This document shows, one piece after another, positions 17,372-25,717 of a stretch of DNA of 50,458 bases (its first letter is position 1; each line of letters begins with the position of its first letter). The position numbers were made by a program, and so were the translations under genes. Source of the DNA: Bacillota bacterium (GTDB lineage Bacteria > Bacillota > GCA-003054495 > Carboxydocellales > JAJZSN01); contig JAJZSN010000009.1 in assembly GCA_021849745.1 (NCBI GenBank), positions 1 through 50,458 on the forward strand. Direction: 5' to 3'. The notes under the pieces were generated by a model, which was not told where the DNA came from, made no database searches, and saw only the letters and a list, made by a program, of their open reading frames with translations.

Positions 17372-17390
17372 GATATTCATTATCATTATC
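17372..17390. promoter_or_regulatory. Fur box of the flavodoxin gene
   Basis: GATATTCATTATCATTATC matches the classical 19-base Fur consensus at 17 positions. It abuts the methyltransferase stop codon and lies about 40 bases before the flavodoxin GTG. Confidence 0.8.
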
Positions 17391-17938
17391 TAGCTTACTA
17401 AAAGCGCTGACTTAAAGCAGCGCTGGTATAAAACAGATAAAAAGTTATCCCTGATTAAAAAATTTACTCTACGGAACCCTACCGGAAGGATCATCTGATC
17501 CATTTCTTCTAAAGTATAAGCATGACAAAATTCTTTATTAACACAACCGCCAAACCCATCTTCACATTCTTTTTTCCGAACCACATCCAGCAGAAAATAC
17601 CCGCCGTATCGTAAATTATTATAAACATTATTCAATAATTCTTCCCGTTCCCCAGGATCATCAATAATATTAAACACAAAATTACAAGTTACCAGATCCA
17701 CTCCCAAAGAACAATTTCCAACCTGGTTAATATCATAAACCCCAACCGCTTTGCCAATCTCCGGCCGGTTCATCACCTTTGCCAACTGCTGGGGTAGGTC
17801 AACTATAACCACCTCATAACCCGCTTCCAAGAGATAAGCAGTGTTGCGTAATGTACCTGCCCCATAGTCCAGCACCTTAGAAATTTTCTGCTTTCTGAAT
17901 AATTCATCATACAATAATAAACTTTTTGCCGCTGTCAT
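17390..17938 (-). CDS. Class I SAM-dependent methyltransferase, Fur-box regulated
   Basis: A 182-residue protein with a Rossmann-type SAM-binding start: VLDYGAGTLRNTAYLLEAGYEVVIVDLP (motif I and the acidic end of strand 2), then VDLVTCNFVFNIIDDP (motif II region) and NNLRYGGYFLLDVV (motif III). It is small for the class, with a short variable C-terminal part, and contains a Cys-rich stretch (CEDGFGGCVNKEFC). The target is unknown. A 16/19 Fur box lies 20 bases before the ATG, and another separates it from the flavodoxin, so it probably belongs to the iron-limitation response. AGGTGA precedes the start. Confidence 0.72.
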   Translation of the reverse strand: MTAAKSLLLYDELFRKQKISKVLDYGAGTLRNTAYLLEAGYEVVIVDLPQQLAKVMNRPEIGKAVGVYDINQVGNCSLGVDLVTCNFVFNIIDDPGEREELLNNVYNNLRYGGYFLLDVVRKKECEDGFGGCVNKEFCHAYTLEEMDQMILPVGFRRVNFLIRDNFLSVLYQRCFKSALLVS

Positions 17939-17958
17939 AAGCCATCACCTATTTTATT

Positions 17959-17977
17959 GATAATGATTTTCAATTTC
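17959..17977. promoter_or_regulatory. Fur box of the methyltransferase gene
   Basis: GATAATGATTTTCAATTTC matches the Fur consensus at 16 of 19 positions and lies just upstream of the methyltransferase ribosome site. Confidence 0.7.
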
Positions 17978-18013
17978 ATTTTAGCCTAATAGGTGATTTC
18001 TGTCAATACCTTT

Positions 18014-19129
18014 CTAAAAACTTTTCTCAAACTTCCCCAGTAGCCCAGGCAAAAATTCAGGTTCTGCCTGATAATATCCTGCTTTTGCATTCCACCTTAA
18101 CTTAACCAACACATTCCGCCGGTCATTATAAGGACCCTGTCGGAAAGTCACCGTTACCCCCAGTTCAAACCCAAGTTCATCTTTTTCCTTGATTTTATGA
18201 ACGGTAACCCCGATTATCTCATTAAGCCCCTTTCCCTCTACCCTCCCGGAAGAAGTCAGCAGGGCCTTCATATTCTCCCAGTCCCCCTGATCAATAGCGG
18301 TAAATAACAGCAAAATTGTTTCCCCCGGAGTGGCCTTACGGTACAGTTCCCCCATTTTGCCGGCGGCCTTGTAATACATAAAGCGATAAGACAGACTGTC
18401 ACCGCTCCGCTTATCCCCCTGCAAAGGAAAACGCAAGTCGAAAAAGCCCCCTTTCCCGTCCTGGCCATGGGGCATCCCACTTAAGGAAGCCGCAACCTTG
18501 CGTCCGCCAACGTGAACCAACACCGCCCGCCTTTTCCAACTCCAGTTGCCGCCGTAGATTTCCTTGATAACCTTCTTATCTTGCGGAGTCAATGATTTCA
18601 CATCAGCGTGGGAATATCCTGCCAAACGCTGGGCCAGAAAGGACTTCCCGGTATCCAAGTCTGTTACCTTGGCCTTAACCCCGTAAGGAAAGAGGTACTT
18701 TACCTCATCCCAATCCAGCAGTTCTCCGTAAGGACTCCGCCTGCGCAACTCTTCCCGGATTTCCTGTAAGTATTTTTTCAATTGGGGTGGCGGCCCAAGC
18801 AACCTTCCCCCTTGTAAATCATAGAGATAATTTCCTTCCCCAAAATGAAACACCCTGATCTCTTTGCGGCTAAACAATTTAATTACATATTTACCCGGCG
18901 GTTTTTTCCCCGGTAAAATCCGTGCCTTCTCCACACCGTCAACAATTTTCTCCACCTTTTCCTCAGCGGAAATGGTCAGAGATGACTTTAATTCAGGGGA
19001 ACTAATTTCTACCTTGGTCACTTCCACCCAGTCAAGATATTTATAGGTAAGGACAACCAATACAATTAAACAAACCACCTGGAGCAATATGATTCTGGCG
19101 TCGATATAGCGAACTCCACTCTTTTTCAT
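18014..19129 (-). CDS. Membrane-anchored extracytoplasmic protein of unknown function
   Basis: This 371-residue protein has one N-terminal membrane segment (IILLQVVCLIVLVVLTYKYL, about 14-33) and an otherwise soluble outside part. A central segment (LFPYGVKAKVTDLDTGKSF..QRLAGYSHADVKSLTPQDKKVIKEIYGGNWSWKRRAVLVHVGGRKVAASLSGMPHG, about 150-225) resembles a module seen beside cell-wall or spore proteins in Clostridia, with conserved HADV, GGNWSW and MPHG. A last part (ETILLLFTAIDQGDWENMKALL, then beta-rich) looks like a separate small domain. I know no name for it. The ATG at 19129 is preferred because GGGGG lies eight bases before it. It stands alone between the liv terminator and the methyltransferase. 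Confidence 0.7.
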   Translation of the reverse strand: MKKSGVRYIDARIILLQVVCLIVLVVLTYKYLDWVEVTKVEISSPELKSSLTISAEEKVEKIVDGVEKARILPGKKPPGKYVIKLFSRKEIRVFHFGEGNYLYDLQGGRLLGPPPQLKKYLQEIREELRRRSPYGELLDWDEVKYLFPYGVKAKVTDLDTGKSFLAQRLAGYSHADVKSLTPQDKKVIKEIYGGNWSWKRRAVLVHVGGRKVAASLSGMPHGQDGKGGFFDLRFPLQGDKRSGDSLSYRFMYYKAAGKMGELYRKATPGETILLLFTAIDQGDWENMKALLTSSGRVEGKGLNEIIGVTVHKIKEKDELGFELGVTVTFRQGPYNDRRNVLVKLRWNAKAGYYQAEPEFLPGLLGKFEKSF

Positions 19130-19201
19130 CCGGCCTACCCCCAAAACGGTCTACTAAACAATATATTGGTTGTCCTGAAGAAGTATGCCATGAAATAGAA
19201 A

Positions 19202-19221
19202 AACCCCACCGACGTGGGGTT
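19202..19221 (-). terminator. Terminator at the end of the liv operon
   Basis: A perfect 8-bp stem (AACCCCAC / GTGGGGTT) with loop CGAC, followed on the minus strand by a T-run, 16 bases past the livF stop. Confidence 0.88.
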
Positions 19222-19236
19222 GATTTAGATAAAGTA

Positions 19237-19941
19237 TTAATGACCCAGATATGCTTTGCGAATTTCATCAGATTCGGCCAGTTCTTTAGCACTACCGGAA
19301 AGGACAATCTTACCGGTTTCCAGGACGTAGGCCTTATGAGCGATGGACAAAGCCATATGGGCATTCTGCTCGACCAGTAAGATGGTTGTGCCGGAAGCAT
19401 TGATTTCTTTAATGATGGAGAAGATGTCTTGTACCAAAAGGGGCGCCAGACCCATGGACGGCTCATCCAAAAGCATTACCCTGGGCCGCGCCATTAGCGC
19501 CCTGCCCATAGCCAGCATCTGCTGTTCACCACCGGATAAGGTTCCGGCGGACTGACTTTTCCGCTCCAGCAGCCTGGGAAAACGACTGAAAACCTTCTCC
19601 ATGTCTTCCTTAATTCCCGCTTTATCGGTACGCAAAAAAGCGCCTAACTCCAGGTTTTCCAACACCGACATGTTGGCAAAAACCCTGCGTCCTTCGGGAA
19701 CTTGAACCACACCCAGCTTAACAATATCCTGGGCCTTTTTACCGGTGATATCCTGGCCCTCAAAGGTAATCTTACCACTCTTAGGTTTCAATAAACCGGA
19801 AATGGTCTTCAGGGTTGTGCTTTTCCCTGCTCCATTAGCGCCAATGAGGGTAATGATTTGCCCTTCTTCCACATCCAGGGAGATACCCTTTAAAGCATGA
19901 ATGGCTCCATAATAAACGTCAATGTTTTCAACTTTAAGCAT
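19237..19941 (-). CDS. livF: Branched-chain amino acid ABC transporter ATPase LivF
   Basis: A 234-residue ABC ATPase. Walker A GANGAGKST (about 34-42), signature LSGGEQQML, Walker B VMLLDEPSMGLAP, and the switch His in TTILLVEQNAHMAL are intact. The MLKVENIDVYYGAIHALKGISL start and the EPSMGLAP motif are typical of LivF rather than LivG. It pairs with LivG to power LivHM. GGAGG precedes the ATG, and its start overlaps the livG stop by eight bases. Last gene of the operon. Confidence 0.93.
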   Translation of the reverse strand: MLKVENIDVYYGAIHALKGISLDVEEGQIITLIGANGAGKSTTLKTISGLLKPKSGKITFEGQDITGKKAQDIVKLGVVQVPEGRRVFANMSVLENLELGAFLRTDKAGIKEDMEKVFSRFPRLLERKSQSAGTLSGGEQQMLAMGRALMARPRVMLLDEPSMGLAPLLVQDIFSIIKEINASGTTILLVEQNAHMALSIAHKAYVLETGKIVLSGSAKELAESDEIRKAYLGH

Positions 19942-20707
19942 GGGCTACCTCCTCCCCTAAGTAGGCTTCGATTACCTTGGGGTTGTTCTTGATTTCCTCA
20001 GGTTTACCATGGGCAATCAATTGACCATAATCGAGAACATAAATACGTTCACAAACTCCCATTACCAGGGACATATCATGCTCAATCAGCAAAATGGTCA
20101 GATTGAACTTTTCCCTAACCCATCGAATCATTTCCATGAGCTCCTTGGTCTCATTGGGGTTCATCCCTGCGGCAGGTTCGTCCAATAAAAGAAGCTTTGG
20201 CTGAGCGGCTAAGGCCCGGGCAATCTCCAGACGGCGCTGCTCGCCGTAAGGTAAGTTTTTGGCAATTTCATCTTTTTTATTTTCCAATTTAAAGATTTTT
20301 AAGAAATCAATGGCTTTATGGATCATTTCCTCTTCCCCCTTGACAAAGGAAGGCAGGCGGAGGATTGAGCTAACAACCCCGTGCTTGGCATGGGAGTGAT
20401 AAGCTATCTTAACGTTATCCAATACCGTTAAATCATTAAACAACCTGATATTCTGGAAAGTCCGGGCCATCCCCAAGTGATTAACCTCATAAGGTTTCAG
20501 GTTCCGCGTGTTTTTGCCTAAGAAAACCACTTCCCCTACCGTAGGTTCATATACCCCGGTCAACAGGTTGAAGATAGTAGTTTTTCCCGCACCATTGGGG
20601 CCAATCAAACCAACCAATTCCCCTTGGTTAATCTCGATGTTGACATCGGAAACAGCCTTCAGGCCACCAAAGGTTTTGGTCAGATTAGTTACTTTGAGAA
20701 CCGTCAC
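19934..20707 (-). CDS. livG: Branched-chain amino acid ABC transporter ATPase LivG
   Basis: A 257-residue ABC ATPase: Walker A GPNGAGKTT, LivG-type GMARTFQNIRLFNDLTVLDNV, signature-region LPYGEQRRLEIARAL, Walker B LLLLDEPAAGMNPNET, and LIEHDMSLVMGVCERIYVLDYG. The GTG at 20707 is taken as start: GGAGGTGA lies six bases before it and it gives the standard MTVLKVTNLTKTFGG. The longer frame (to 20764) would overlap livM needlessly. The start overlaps the livM 3' end by 23 bases, showing translational coupling. Confidence 0.93.
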   Translation of the reverse strand: MTVLKVTNLTKTFGGLKAVSDVNIEINQGELVGLIGPNGAGKTTIFNLLTGVYEPTVGEVVFLGKNTRNLKPYEVNHLGMARTFQNIRLFNDLTVLDNVKIAYHSHAKHGVVSSILRLPSFVKGEEEMIHKAIDFLKIFKLENKKDEIAKNLPYGEQRRLEIARALAAQPKLLLLDEPAAGMNPNETKELMEMIRWVREKFNLTILLIEHDMSLVMGVCERIYVLDYGQLIAHGKPEEIKNNPKVIEAYLGEEVAHA

Positions 20708-21740
20708 GCTGTTCACCTCCACCCGTCGAAGATTTTTTCCCGAATAAGCTGCCAAAGGTAGCAAAAGAAAGTTCTTTATTACCCATCAAGCCCTGGGGCC
20801 GGAAAATCATGATTAAAATTAACAGTAAAGCATAGATAACCATCCGTAAAGCGGCTAGATCCTGCAAGGCCGCAGAAAGGAAGGTTAATAAGATAGCGGC
20901 AATAATGGAACCGGTTAAACTTCCCATCCCGCCCAAAACCACCATTACCAGGATGTCGAAGGATTTGAGGAAGTTAAAAGTACCCGGTTGGATGGTATAG
21001 AAATAATGGGCATGGAGAGCGCCTGCCAGACCGGCAAAGAAAGCTCCGATGGAGAAAGCCAATACCTTATATTTGGTGGTGTTGATACCCATGGTTTCAG
21101 CCGCAATCTCATTCTCCCTGATGGAAATACACGCTCTGCCGTGGGTGGAATTAATAAAGTTCTTGATTACTACCACTGAGATAATAGTCAATATAAAAAC
21201 CGTTGTCCAGCTAGACAACTGGGTTATTCCGCTCATCCCGGCTGCGCCGCCTACATATTCTATATTTAACACCAGACCTCTGATGATTTCCCCCATACCC
21301 AGAGTAGCGATGGCCAGATAGTCACCCCTTAACCTCAAGGTAGGCATACCGATAACCACTCCCACCACCGCCGCTGCCATAGCGCCAATGAAGACTGCTA
21401 TTAGTAAACCGGCTGTTCGTGCCACATCCCCGGTAGGATCCAAACCGGTAACCGCAGCAATGGTTTCTACTATCATTATTTTTTGGGTAAAGACCGCCGA
21501 GAGGTAAGCCCCAACCGCCATGAAGCCTGCATGTCCGATAGAGAATTGTCCGGTAAAACCATTGATAAGATTTAAGCTAACCGCCAAAATAATGTTGATA
21601 CAAAGCAAGATTATGTTAAGTTTGTAGTAACCGCTTAAAATGGGCGGCCTGCCGCTGGTAAGATAATCCACCAGAGCCCAAATTGATACCAGGGCCGCAA
21701 TGGTGAGAATCATTGAGAGATAGTTTTTTTTCTGCTGCAT
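20685..21740 (-). CDS. livM: Branched-chain amino acid ABC transporter permease LivM
   Basis: A multi-spanning inner membrane permease of about 351 residues. The family block NLINGFTGQFSIGHAGFMAVGAYLSA is present, with GMPTLRLRGDYLAIATLGMGEIIRGLVLN in the middle and a late VLGGMGSLTGSIIAA loop. The C-terminal tail is charged. The ATG at 21740 is preferred over the GTG at 21749 because TAGGTGA lies before it. It works with LivH as the membrane channel of the importer. Confidence 0.92.
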   Translation of the reverse strand: MQQKKNYLSMILTIAALVSIWALVDYLTSGRPPILSGYYKLNIILLCINIILAVSLNLINGFTGQFSIGHAGFMAVGAYLSAVFTQKIMIVETIAAVTGLDPTGDVARTAGLLIAVFIGAMAAAVVGVVIGMPTLRLRGDYLAIATLGMGEIIRGLVLNIEYVGGAAGMSGITQLSSWTTVFILTIISVVVIKNFINSTHGRACISIRENEIAAETMGINTTKYKVLAFSIGAFFAGLAGALHAHYFYTIQPGTFNFLKSFDILVMVVLGGMGSLTGSIIAAILLTFLSAALQDLAALRMVIYALLLILIMIFRPQGLMGNKELSFATFGSLFGKKSSTGGGEQRDGSQSN

Positions 21741-21749
21741 CCAAATCAC

Positions 21750-22628
21750 CTACACTTTCTCCCGCACATTTTTGCCGAACAGGCCGGTGGGCTTTACGAT
21801 GAGAATTAAAATCAAAATAATGAAGGCCACGGGGTCTTTATACATTGAGTCTATATAACCGCTGACCATAGTTTCGGTAATACCTAACAGCATAGCCCCG
21901 GTAACCGCTCCGGGAATAATCCCTATACCACCCAACACTGCGGCTACAAATGCTTTTAGACCGGGCATAATCCCCATCAACGGCTCAATCTGGTTATAAT
22001 AAACCCCTACCAAAACCCCTGCTGCTGCGGCTAAAGCAGAACCGATAGCAAAGGTAGCAGAAATAGTATTATCAACATTAATCCCCATGAGCATAGCGGC
22101 TTCATTATCATGAGATACAGCCCGCATAGCTTTTCCTGTTTTGGTTTTATGGACAATAAATTGAAGCAATAACATTAAGGTAATGGTAACCACGAAGATG
22201 ATAATCTCACGAAAAGAAATCTGGACACCGCCCATTAATGGGTAAATTTTGTTGCTTAGGATATCAGGAAAAGTTCTGACCTGAGGAGTTACAATCATCA
22301 TACCACCATACTCTAGGAACAGGGAAACACCAATGGCCGTAATCAAGGCTGCTAGCCGGGCAGCGTTCCGTAATGGTTTGTAAGCCAAGCGTTCGATAAC
22401 CACACCTAATACAGCGCAGGTAACCATGGCAATCAATAGGGAAGGTATAAATCCAAAACCTTGGGTAGCTGCAAAATATCCAACATAAGCGCCCACCATG
22501 TAAATGTCGCCATGGGCAAAATTAATTAAACGTATAATTCCATAAACCATGGTATAACCCAGAGCTATAAGGGCGTAAATACTTCCCAAGGATAGCCCGT
22601 TAATTAACTGTTGCAAAAAGACTTCCAA
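21750..22628 (-). CDS. livH: Branched-chain amino acid ABC transporter permease LivH
   Basis: A 292-residue permease starting LEVFLQQLINGLSLGSIYALIALGYTMVYGIIRLINFAHGDIYMVGAY, the classic LivH N-terminus, followed by alternating hydrophobic segments and VLGGIGIIPGAVTGAMLLG. The TTG at 22628 is chosen as start since GAGGTGA lies six bases before it and earlier residues are not family-like. It forms the channel with LivM. A strong hairpin precedes it, and only a fragment of livK lies upstream. Confidence 0.92.
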   Translation of the reverse strand: MEVFLQQLINGLSLGSIYALIALGYTMVYGIIRLINFAHGDIYMVGAYVGYFAATQGFGFIPSLLIAMVTCAVLGVVIERLAYKPLRNAARLAALITAIGVSLFLEYGGMMIVTPQVRTFPDILSNKIYPLMGGVQISFREIIIFVVTITLMLLLQFIVHKTKTGKAMRAVSHDNEAAMLMGINVDNTISATFAIGSALAAAAGVLVGVYYNQIEPLMGIMPGLKAFVAAVLGGIGIIPGAVTGAMLLGITETMVSGYIDSMYKDPVAFIILILILIVKPTGLFGKNVREKV

Positions 22629-22669
22629 CCCTATCACCTCAAAAAAATTTTTCGCAAAATAAACAGGGG

Positions 22670-22695
22670 AATGAGGGGGAGTATTCCCCCTCATT
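22670..22695 (-). promoter_or_regulatory. Strong intercistronic hairpin between the livK remnant and livH
   Basis: A perfect 11-bp stem (AATGAGGGGGA / TCCCCCTCATT) with loop GTAT. No clean T-run follows on the minus strand. Such hairpins after livK usually dampen read-through into livHMGF or protect the livK message. Confidence 0.6.
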
Positions 22696-22720
22696 TGTCG
22701 CCACAAGGTTCACCTAAAGC

Positions 22721-23044
22721 TTAAGGTTGAATGTAATCTTTGTATACCTGCTTGCCATCCTTCATTTCCAGAATAGCAGCCCCCTTAACAGGGTTATGCT
22801 TATCGTCAAGGGAAATCTTACCGGTTACCAACTGAACATCTTTAATGCCGTCTAAAGCGGCCTTAACCTTCTCGGGATCTTCGGAACCGGCCTTTTCCAG
22901 GGCTTCAATGTACAATAAGGCAGCATCATAACCCAGAACGGCCATGGAATCAGGGGTTTCACTATATTTGCCTTGATATTCTTTTACGAAGCAATTCAAG
23001 TATAAAACCACTTCTTGTCCCAGACAACAAAATTTTTTCGTCAA
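22721..23044 (-). pseudogene. livK: LivK substrate-binding protein, C-terminal fragment only
   Basis: Recognisable coding begins around 22992 (FVKEYQGKYSETPDSMAVLGYDAALLYIEALEKAGSEDPEKVKAALDGIKDVQLVTGKISLDDKHNPVKGAAILEMKDGKQVYKDY). This is the C-terminal quarter of a periplasmic-binding protein type I LivK, normally about 380-400 residues. The signal peptide, lipobox and first lobe are absent. The 50 bases upstream are unrelated and lead straight into the terminator of the oxidoreductase operon. A 5' deletion of at least 0.8 kb, including the promoter, is inferred. Confidence 0.85.
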
Positions 23045-23047
23045 AAG

Positions 23048-23070
23048 AAACCCCCGGAGACCGGGGGTTT
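23048..23070 (-). terminator. Terminator of the oxidoreductase operon
   Basis: A perfect 10-bp stem (AAACCCCCGG / CCGGGGGTTT) with loop AGA, followed by CTTTT on the minus strand, five bases past the gamma-subunit stop. Confidence 0.9.
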
Positions 23071-23074
23071 GATA

Positions 23075-23617
23075 TTACTTACTCCTAACAAATTCAGCGC
23101 CTTTTTCAAGAGCCTGGCGGTTCACGGGAATCAAATTGTGTTTATGGGGAGGTAAAACTTTTTTAAGGGTCTCCTCCATGGAATCAATACTTACTACTCC
23201 GGTCAATTCCTGGAGAGCTCCTAGCATAATATTACCGGCTACCCGGCTGTTTCCCATTTCTTCGGCAATTTCATTAGCCGGAATCTCATAAACCTTGATA
23301 TCAGGCCGCTTAACCTTTTGATCTACCAGCGAACTGTTTACCAGGATAAATCCATCCGGTTTCACCATAGGCTCAAATTTAATCAAGGAAGGTTTGTTCA
23401 TGATAATTACCGCTGTAGGCTCTGAAACAACAGGTGAACTGATGGGAATATCGGAAACGGTTACCGCACAGTTAGCTGTACCGCCCCGCATTTCCGGACC
23501 GTAGGAAGGGAGCCAGGCCACTTCCTTGTTCTCAATCATGCCGGCATAGGTGAGCAGCTGTCCCATGGACAAAATCCCTTGACCGCCGAAACCGGCTATG
23601 ATTATCTCATGAAGCAT
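23075..23617 (-). CDS. 2-oxoacid:ferredoxin oxidoreductase, gamma subunit
   Basis: A 180-residue protein with the gamma-subunit start EIIIAGFGGQGILSMGQLLTYAGM and the family motif WLPSYGPEMRGGTANCAVTVSD, followed by VIIMNKPSLIKFEPMVKPDGFILVNSS. It completes the four-gene set for oxidative decarboxylation of a 2-oxoacid to acyl-CoA with ferredoxin reduction. The context (butyrate kinase, phosphotransbutyrylase, branched-chain dehydrogenase, liv genes) favours branched-chain 2-oxoacids as substrate. AGGAGGTG precedes the ATG. Last gene before a strong terminator. Confidence 0.9.
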   Translation of the reverse strand: MLHEIIIAGFGGQGILSMGQLLTYAGMIENKEVAWLPSYGPEMRGGTANCAVTVSDIPISSPVVSEPTAVIIMNKPSLIKFEPMVKPDGFILVNSSLVDQKVKRPDIKVYEIPANEIAEEMGNSRVAGNIMLGALQELTGVVSIDSMEETLKKVLPPHKHNLIPVNRQALEKGAEFVRSK

Positions 23618-23621
23618 GTTA

Positions 23622-24365
23622 CTACACCTCCTTGGGAACTTTAATTTCTCCTAAGGGGTAATAAGGAATCATGTTCTGCTCCAGCCACTTGGTGGCTTCA
23701 ATTGGCGTCAGGCCCCAGTTGGTTGGGCAGGTAGACAAAACTTCTACCAGGGCAAAACCGACTTTTTTCTGCTGTATCTCAAAGGCCCGCTTAATGACTT
23801 TTTTGGCCTGAATAATGTGTTTGACATCATGAACTGAAACCCGGGCCGCATAAACAGTACCCTCTAGAGTGGCCAGCATCTCAGTTAAGCGGATAGGGTA
23901 TCCTGCCATCTCTTTGCTCCGACCTTCAGGGGAGGTAGTGCTTTCTTGACCCAACAGGGTGGTGGGAGCCATTTGACCGCCGGTCATGCCATATATAGCA
24001 TTATTAATAAAAAGGGACGTAATCTTCTCACTCCGGGCCGCCGCGTGGACAATCTCTGCAGTACCAATGGCAGCGGCATCACCGTCACCCTGGTAGGTAA
24101 AAACCATTTTGTCCGGGTGAACCCTTTTTACTCCGGTGGCAACAGCAGGGGCCCTGCCATGAGCACCGCCCAGAAAATCGAAATCGAAATAGTCATACAT
24201 GAAAACAGCACAACCTATGGGAGCAATCCCGATAACTTCTTCTTTAATGTTCAATTCATCAATAACTTCAGCAATCAGCCGGTGAATAATCCCATGGGTA
24301 CATCCGGGGCAGTAATGGAAAGGTTTATCCGACAATGAAGCAGGTTTGCTAAAAACCTTTCTCAT
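23622..24365 (-). CDS. 2-oxoacid:ferredoxin oxidoreductase, beta (TPP-binding) subunit
   Basis: A 247-residue subunit. Thiamine diphosphate site: FTYQGDGDAAAIGTAEIVHAAARSEKITSLFINNAIYGMTGGQMAPTT, with the GDGD...NN motif. The N-terminal HYCPGCTHGIIHRL contains the conserved Cys pair, and IGCAVFMYDYFDFDFLGGAHGRAPAVATGVKRV is typical of the branched-chain and 2-oxoglutarate types. The C-terminal VEVLSTCPTNWGLTP agrees. Its start follows the alpha-subunit stop immediately, so translation is coupled. Confidence 0.92.
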   Translation of the reverse strand: MRKVFSKPASLSDKPFHYCPGCTHGIIHRLIAEVIDELNIKEEVIGIAPIGCAVFMYDYFDFDFLGGAHGRAPAVATGVKRVHPDKMVFTYQGDGDAAAIGTAEIVHAAARSEKITSLFINNAIYGMTGGQMAPTTLLGQESTTSPEGRSKEMAGYPIRLTEMLATLEGTVYAARVSVHDVKHIIQAKKVIKRAFEIQQKKVGFALVEVLSTCPTNWGLTPIEATKWLEQNMIPYYPLGEIKVPKEV

Positions 24366-25427
24366 TTATTTTCCCCCTCCCTGTACTATTTTCTCTAATT
24401 CAACCACTATATCTTTAACCACCGGAACCATTCCTCCGGTTCTTGTATACAGGTAAACGGGCTTGACACCATTAACAGCCAGCCGTACATCCTCCACCAT
24501 CTGACCAAGGCTCATTTCAACAGTTAGGAAGGCTTTAGCGGTAGTGGCCGCTTCAGCCAAGCGCTCGGAGGGAAAAGGCCATAAGGTGATGGGCCGTATT
24601 AAACCCACTTTTAGCCCTTTTTCCCGGGCCTTATCTACCGCCCCTTTGGCAAGCCGGGCTGAAGAACCGTAAGCTACCATCACGAATTCGGCGTCATCCA
24701 TTTTATAATTTTCATATAAAACTTCATTTTGGAAGATTTTATCGTATTTCGCCTGTAAAGTAAGGTTAAACTTTTCGTTATCCTCTGCAACAATGTGTAC
24801 GCTGACAATTAAGTTACGATAAGCCCGGCCCTTCATTCCGTTGACGGCCCAGGGTTTAGCGGGAATATTTGGTTTGATGTCCTTTAGTTCAACGGGTTCC
24901 ATCATCTGGCCCAATATCCCGTCGGCCAGAAGCATCACCGGGTTCATATATTGATCGGCCAAGTCAAAGGCCTTTGCTGTCAAATCTACAATCTCCTGGA
25001 CGGAAGAAGGAGCGAGGACAATCAAACGGTAATCTCCGTGACCTCCGCCTTTGGTAGCCTGAAAGTAATCGGATTGAGCCGGTGCGATATTCCCCAAACC
25101 AGGGCCGCCCCGAACCACATTCACCAGCACCGCAGGCAATTCAGCCCCGGCCAGGTAGGAAACTCCCTCCATCTTCAGACTTATCCCAGGACCGGAAGAC
25201 GAAGTCATCACCCTAGCACCGGCACCGGCAGCGCCATAAACCATATTAATGGCAGCAATTTCACTTTCTGCTTGTAAGAATACTCCACCCACTTCAGGCA
25301 ACCGTTTAGCCATATAATGAGGCAGCTCACTTTGGGGAGTTATGGGATAGCCAAAAAAATATTTACAACCGGCCAAAACAGCGGCTTCCCCAAAGGCTTC
25401 ATTTCCTTTCATCAAAATCTTGCTCAC
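24366..25427 (-). CDS. vorB: 2-oxoacid:ferredoxin oxidoreductase, alpha subunit (VorB type)
   Basis: A 353-residue subunit starting MSKILMKGNEAFGEAAVLAGCKYFFGYPITPQSELPHYMAKRLPE, the standard alpha-subunit N-terminus. It continues with VMTSSSGPGISLKMEGVSYLAGAELPAVLVNVVRGGPGLGNIAPAQSDYFQATKGGGHGDYR (binding of TPP and substrate shared with beta) and a C-terminal transketolase-like part. The pattern fits VorB of 3-methyl-2-oxobutanoate oxidoreductase; related 2-oxoglutarate enzymes look similar, so the substrate is inferred from neighbours. GTG start with GGAGG before it, overlapping the delta subunit by four bases. Confidence 0.9.
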   Translation of the reverse strand: MSKILMKGNEAFGEAAVLAGCKYFFGYPITPQSELPHYMAKRLPEVGGVFLQAESEIAAINMVYGAAGAGARVMTSSSGPGISLKMEGVSYLAGAELPAVLVNVVRGGPGLGNIAPAQSDYFQATKGGGHGDYRLIVLAPSSVQEIVDLTAKAFDLADQYMNPVMLLADGILGQMMEPVELKDIKPNIPAKPWAVNGMKGRAYRNLIVSVHIVAEDNEKFNLTLQAKYDKIFQNEVLYENYKMDDAEFVMVAYGSSARLAKGAVDKAREKGLKVGLIRPITLWPFPSERLAEAATTAKAFLTVEMSLGQMVEDVRLAVNGVKPVYLYTRTGGMVPVVKDIVVELEKIVQGGGK

Positions 25428-25639
25428 TGTTTCTCCTCCCTTTCGACTTCAATTACCACATCGGGGCACATTAGCGCACACATGGCACAACCGGTACATT
25501 TATCCTGTTGAACAACAGTAGCCGGATGAAAACCCCCAGCGTTAATATGCTTGGCCATGGTCACAATTCGCTGCGGACATGCGTGAACACATAACTCACA
25601 TCCCATACACCGCTCTTCCCGAAAAGTAACTTTAGTCAT
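25424..25639 (-). CDS. 2-oxoacid:ferredoxin oxidoreductase, delta (2x[4Fe-4S]) subunit
   Basis: A 71-residue bacterial-type ferredoxin with two cluster motifs: C-X2-C-X2-C-X3-C-P (CMGCELCVHACP) and CTGCAMCALMCP. It passes electrons from the catalytic subunits to soluble ferredoxin. The ATG at 25639 is preferred: GGAGG lies nine bases before it and it gives MTKVTFREERCMGC, while the longer frame adds eight unlikely residues. First of the four oxidoreductase genes, behind buk. Confidence 0.9.
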   Translation of the reverse strand: MTKVTFREERCMGCELCVHACPQRIVTMAKHINAGGFHPATVVQQDKCTGCAMCALMCPDVVIEVEREEKQ

Positions 25640-25717
25640 TCTTTTAATCCCTCCTTTTGCCAATTGATATAAAATTAATAAGCCGCCTAAAAAAACTTAC
25701 CACTAGCCACTGGCTAC

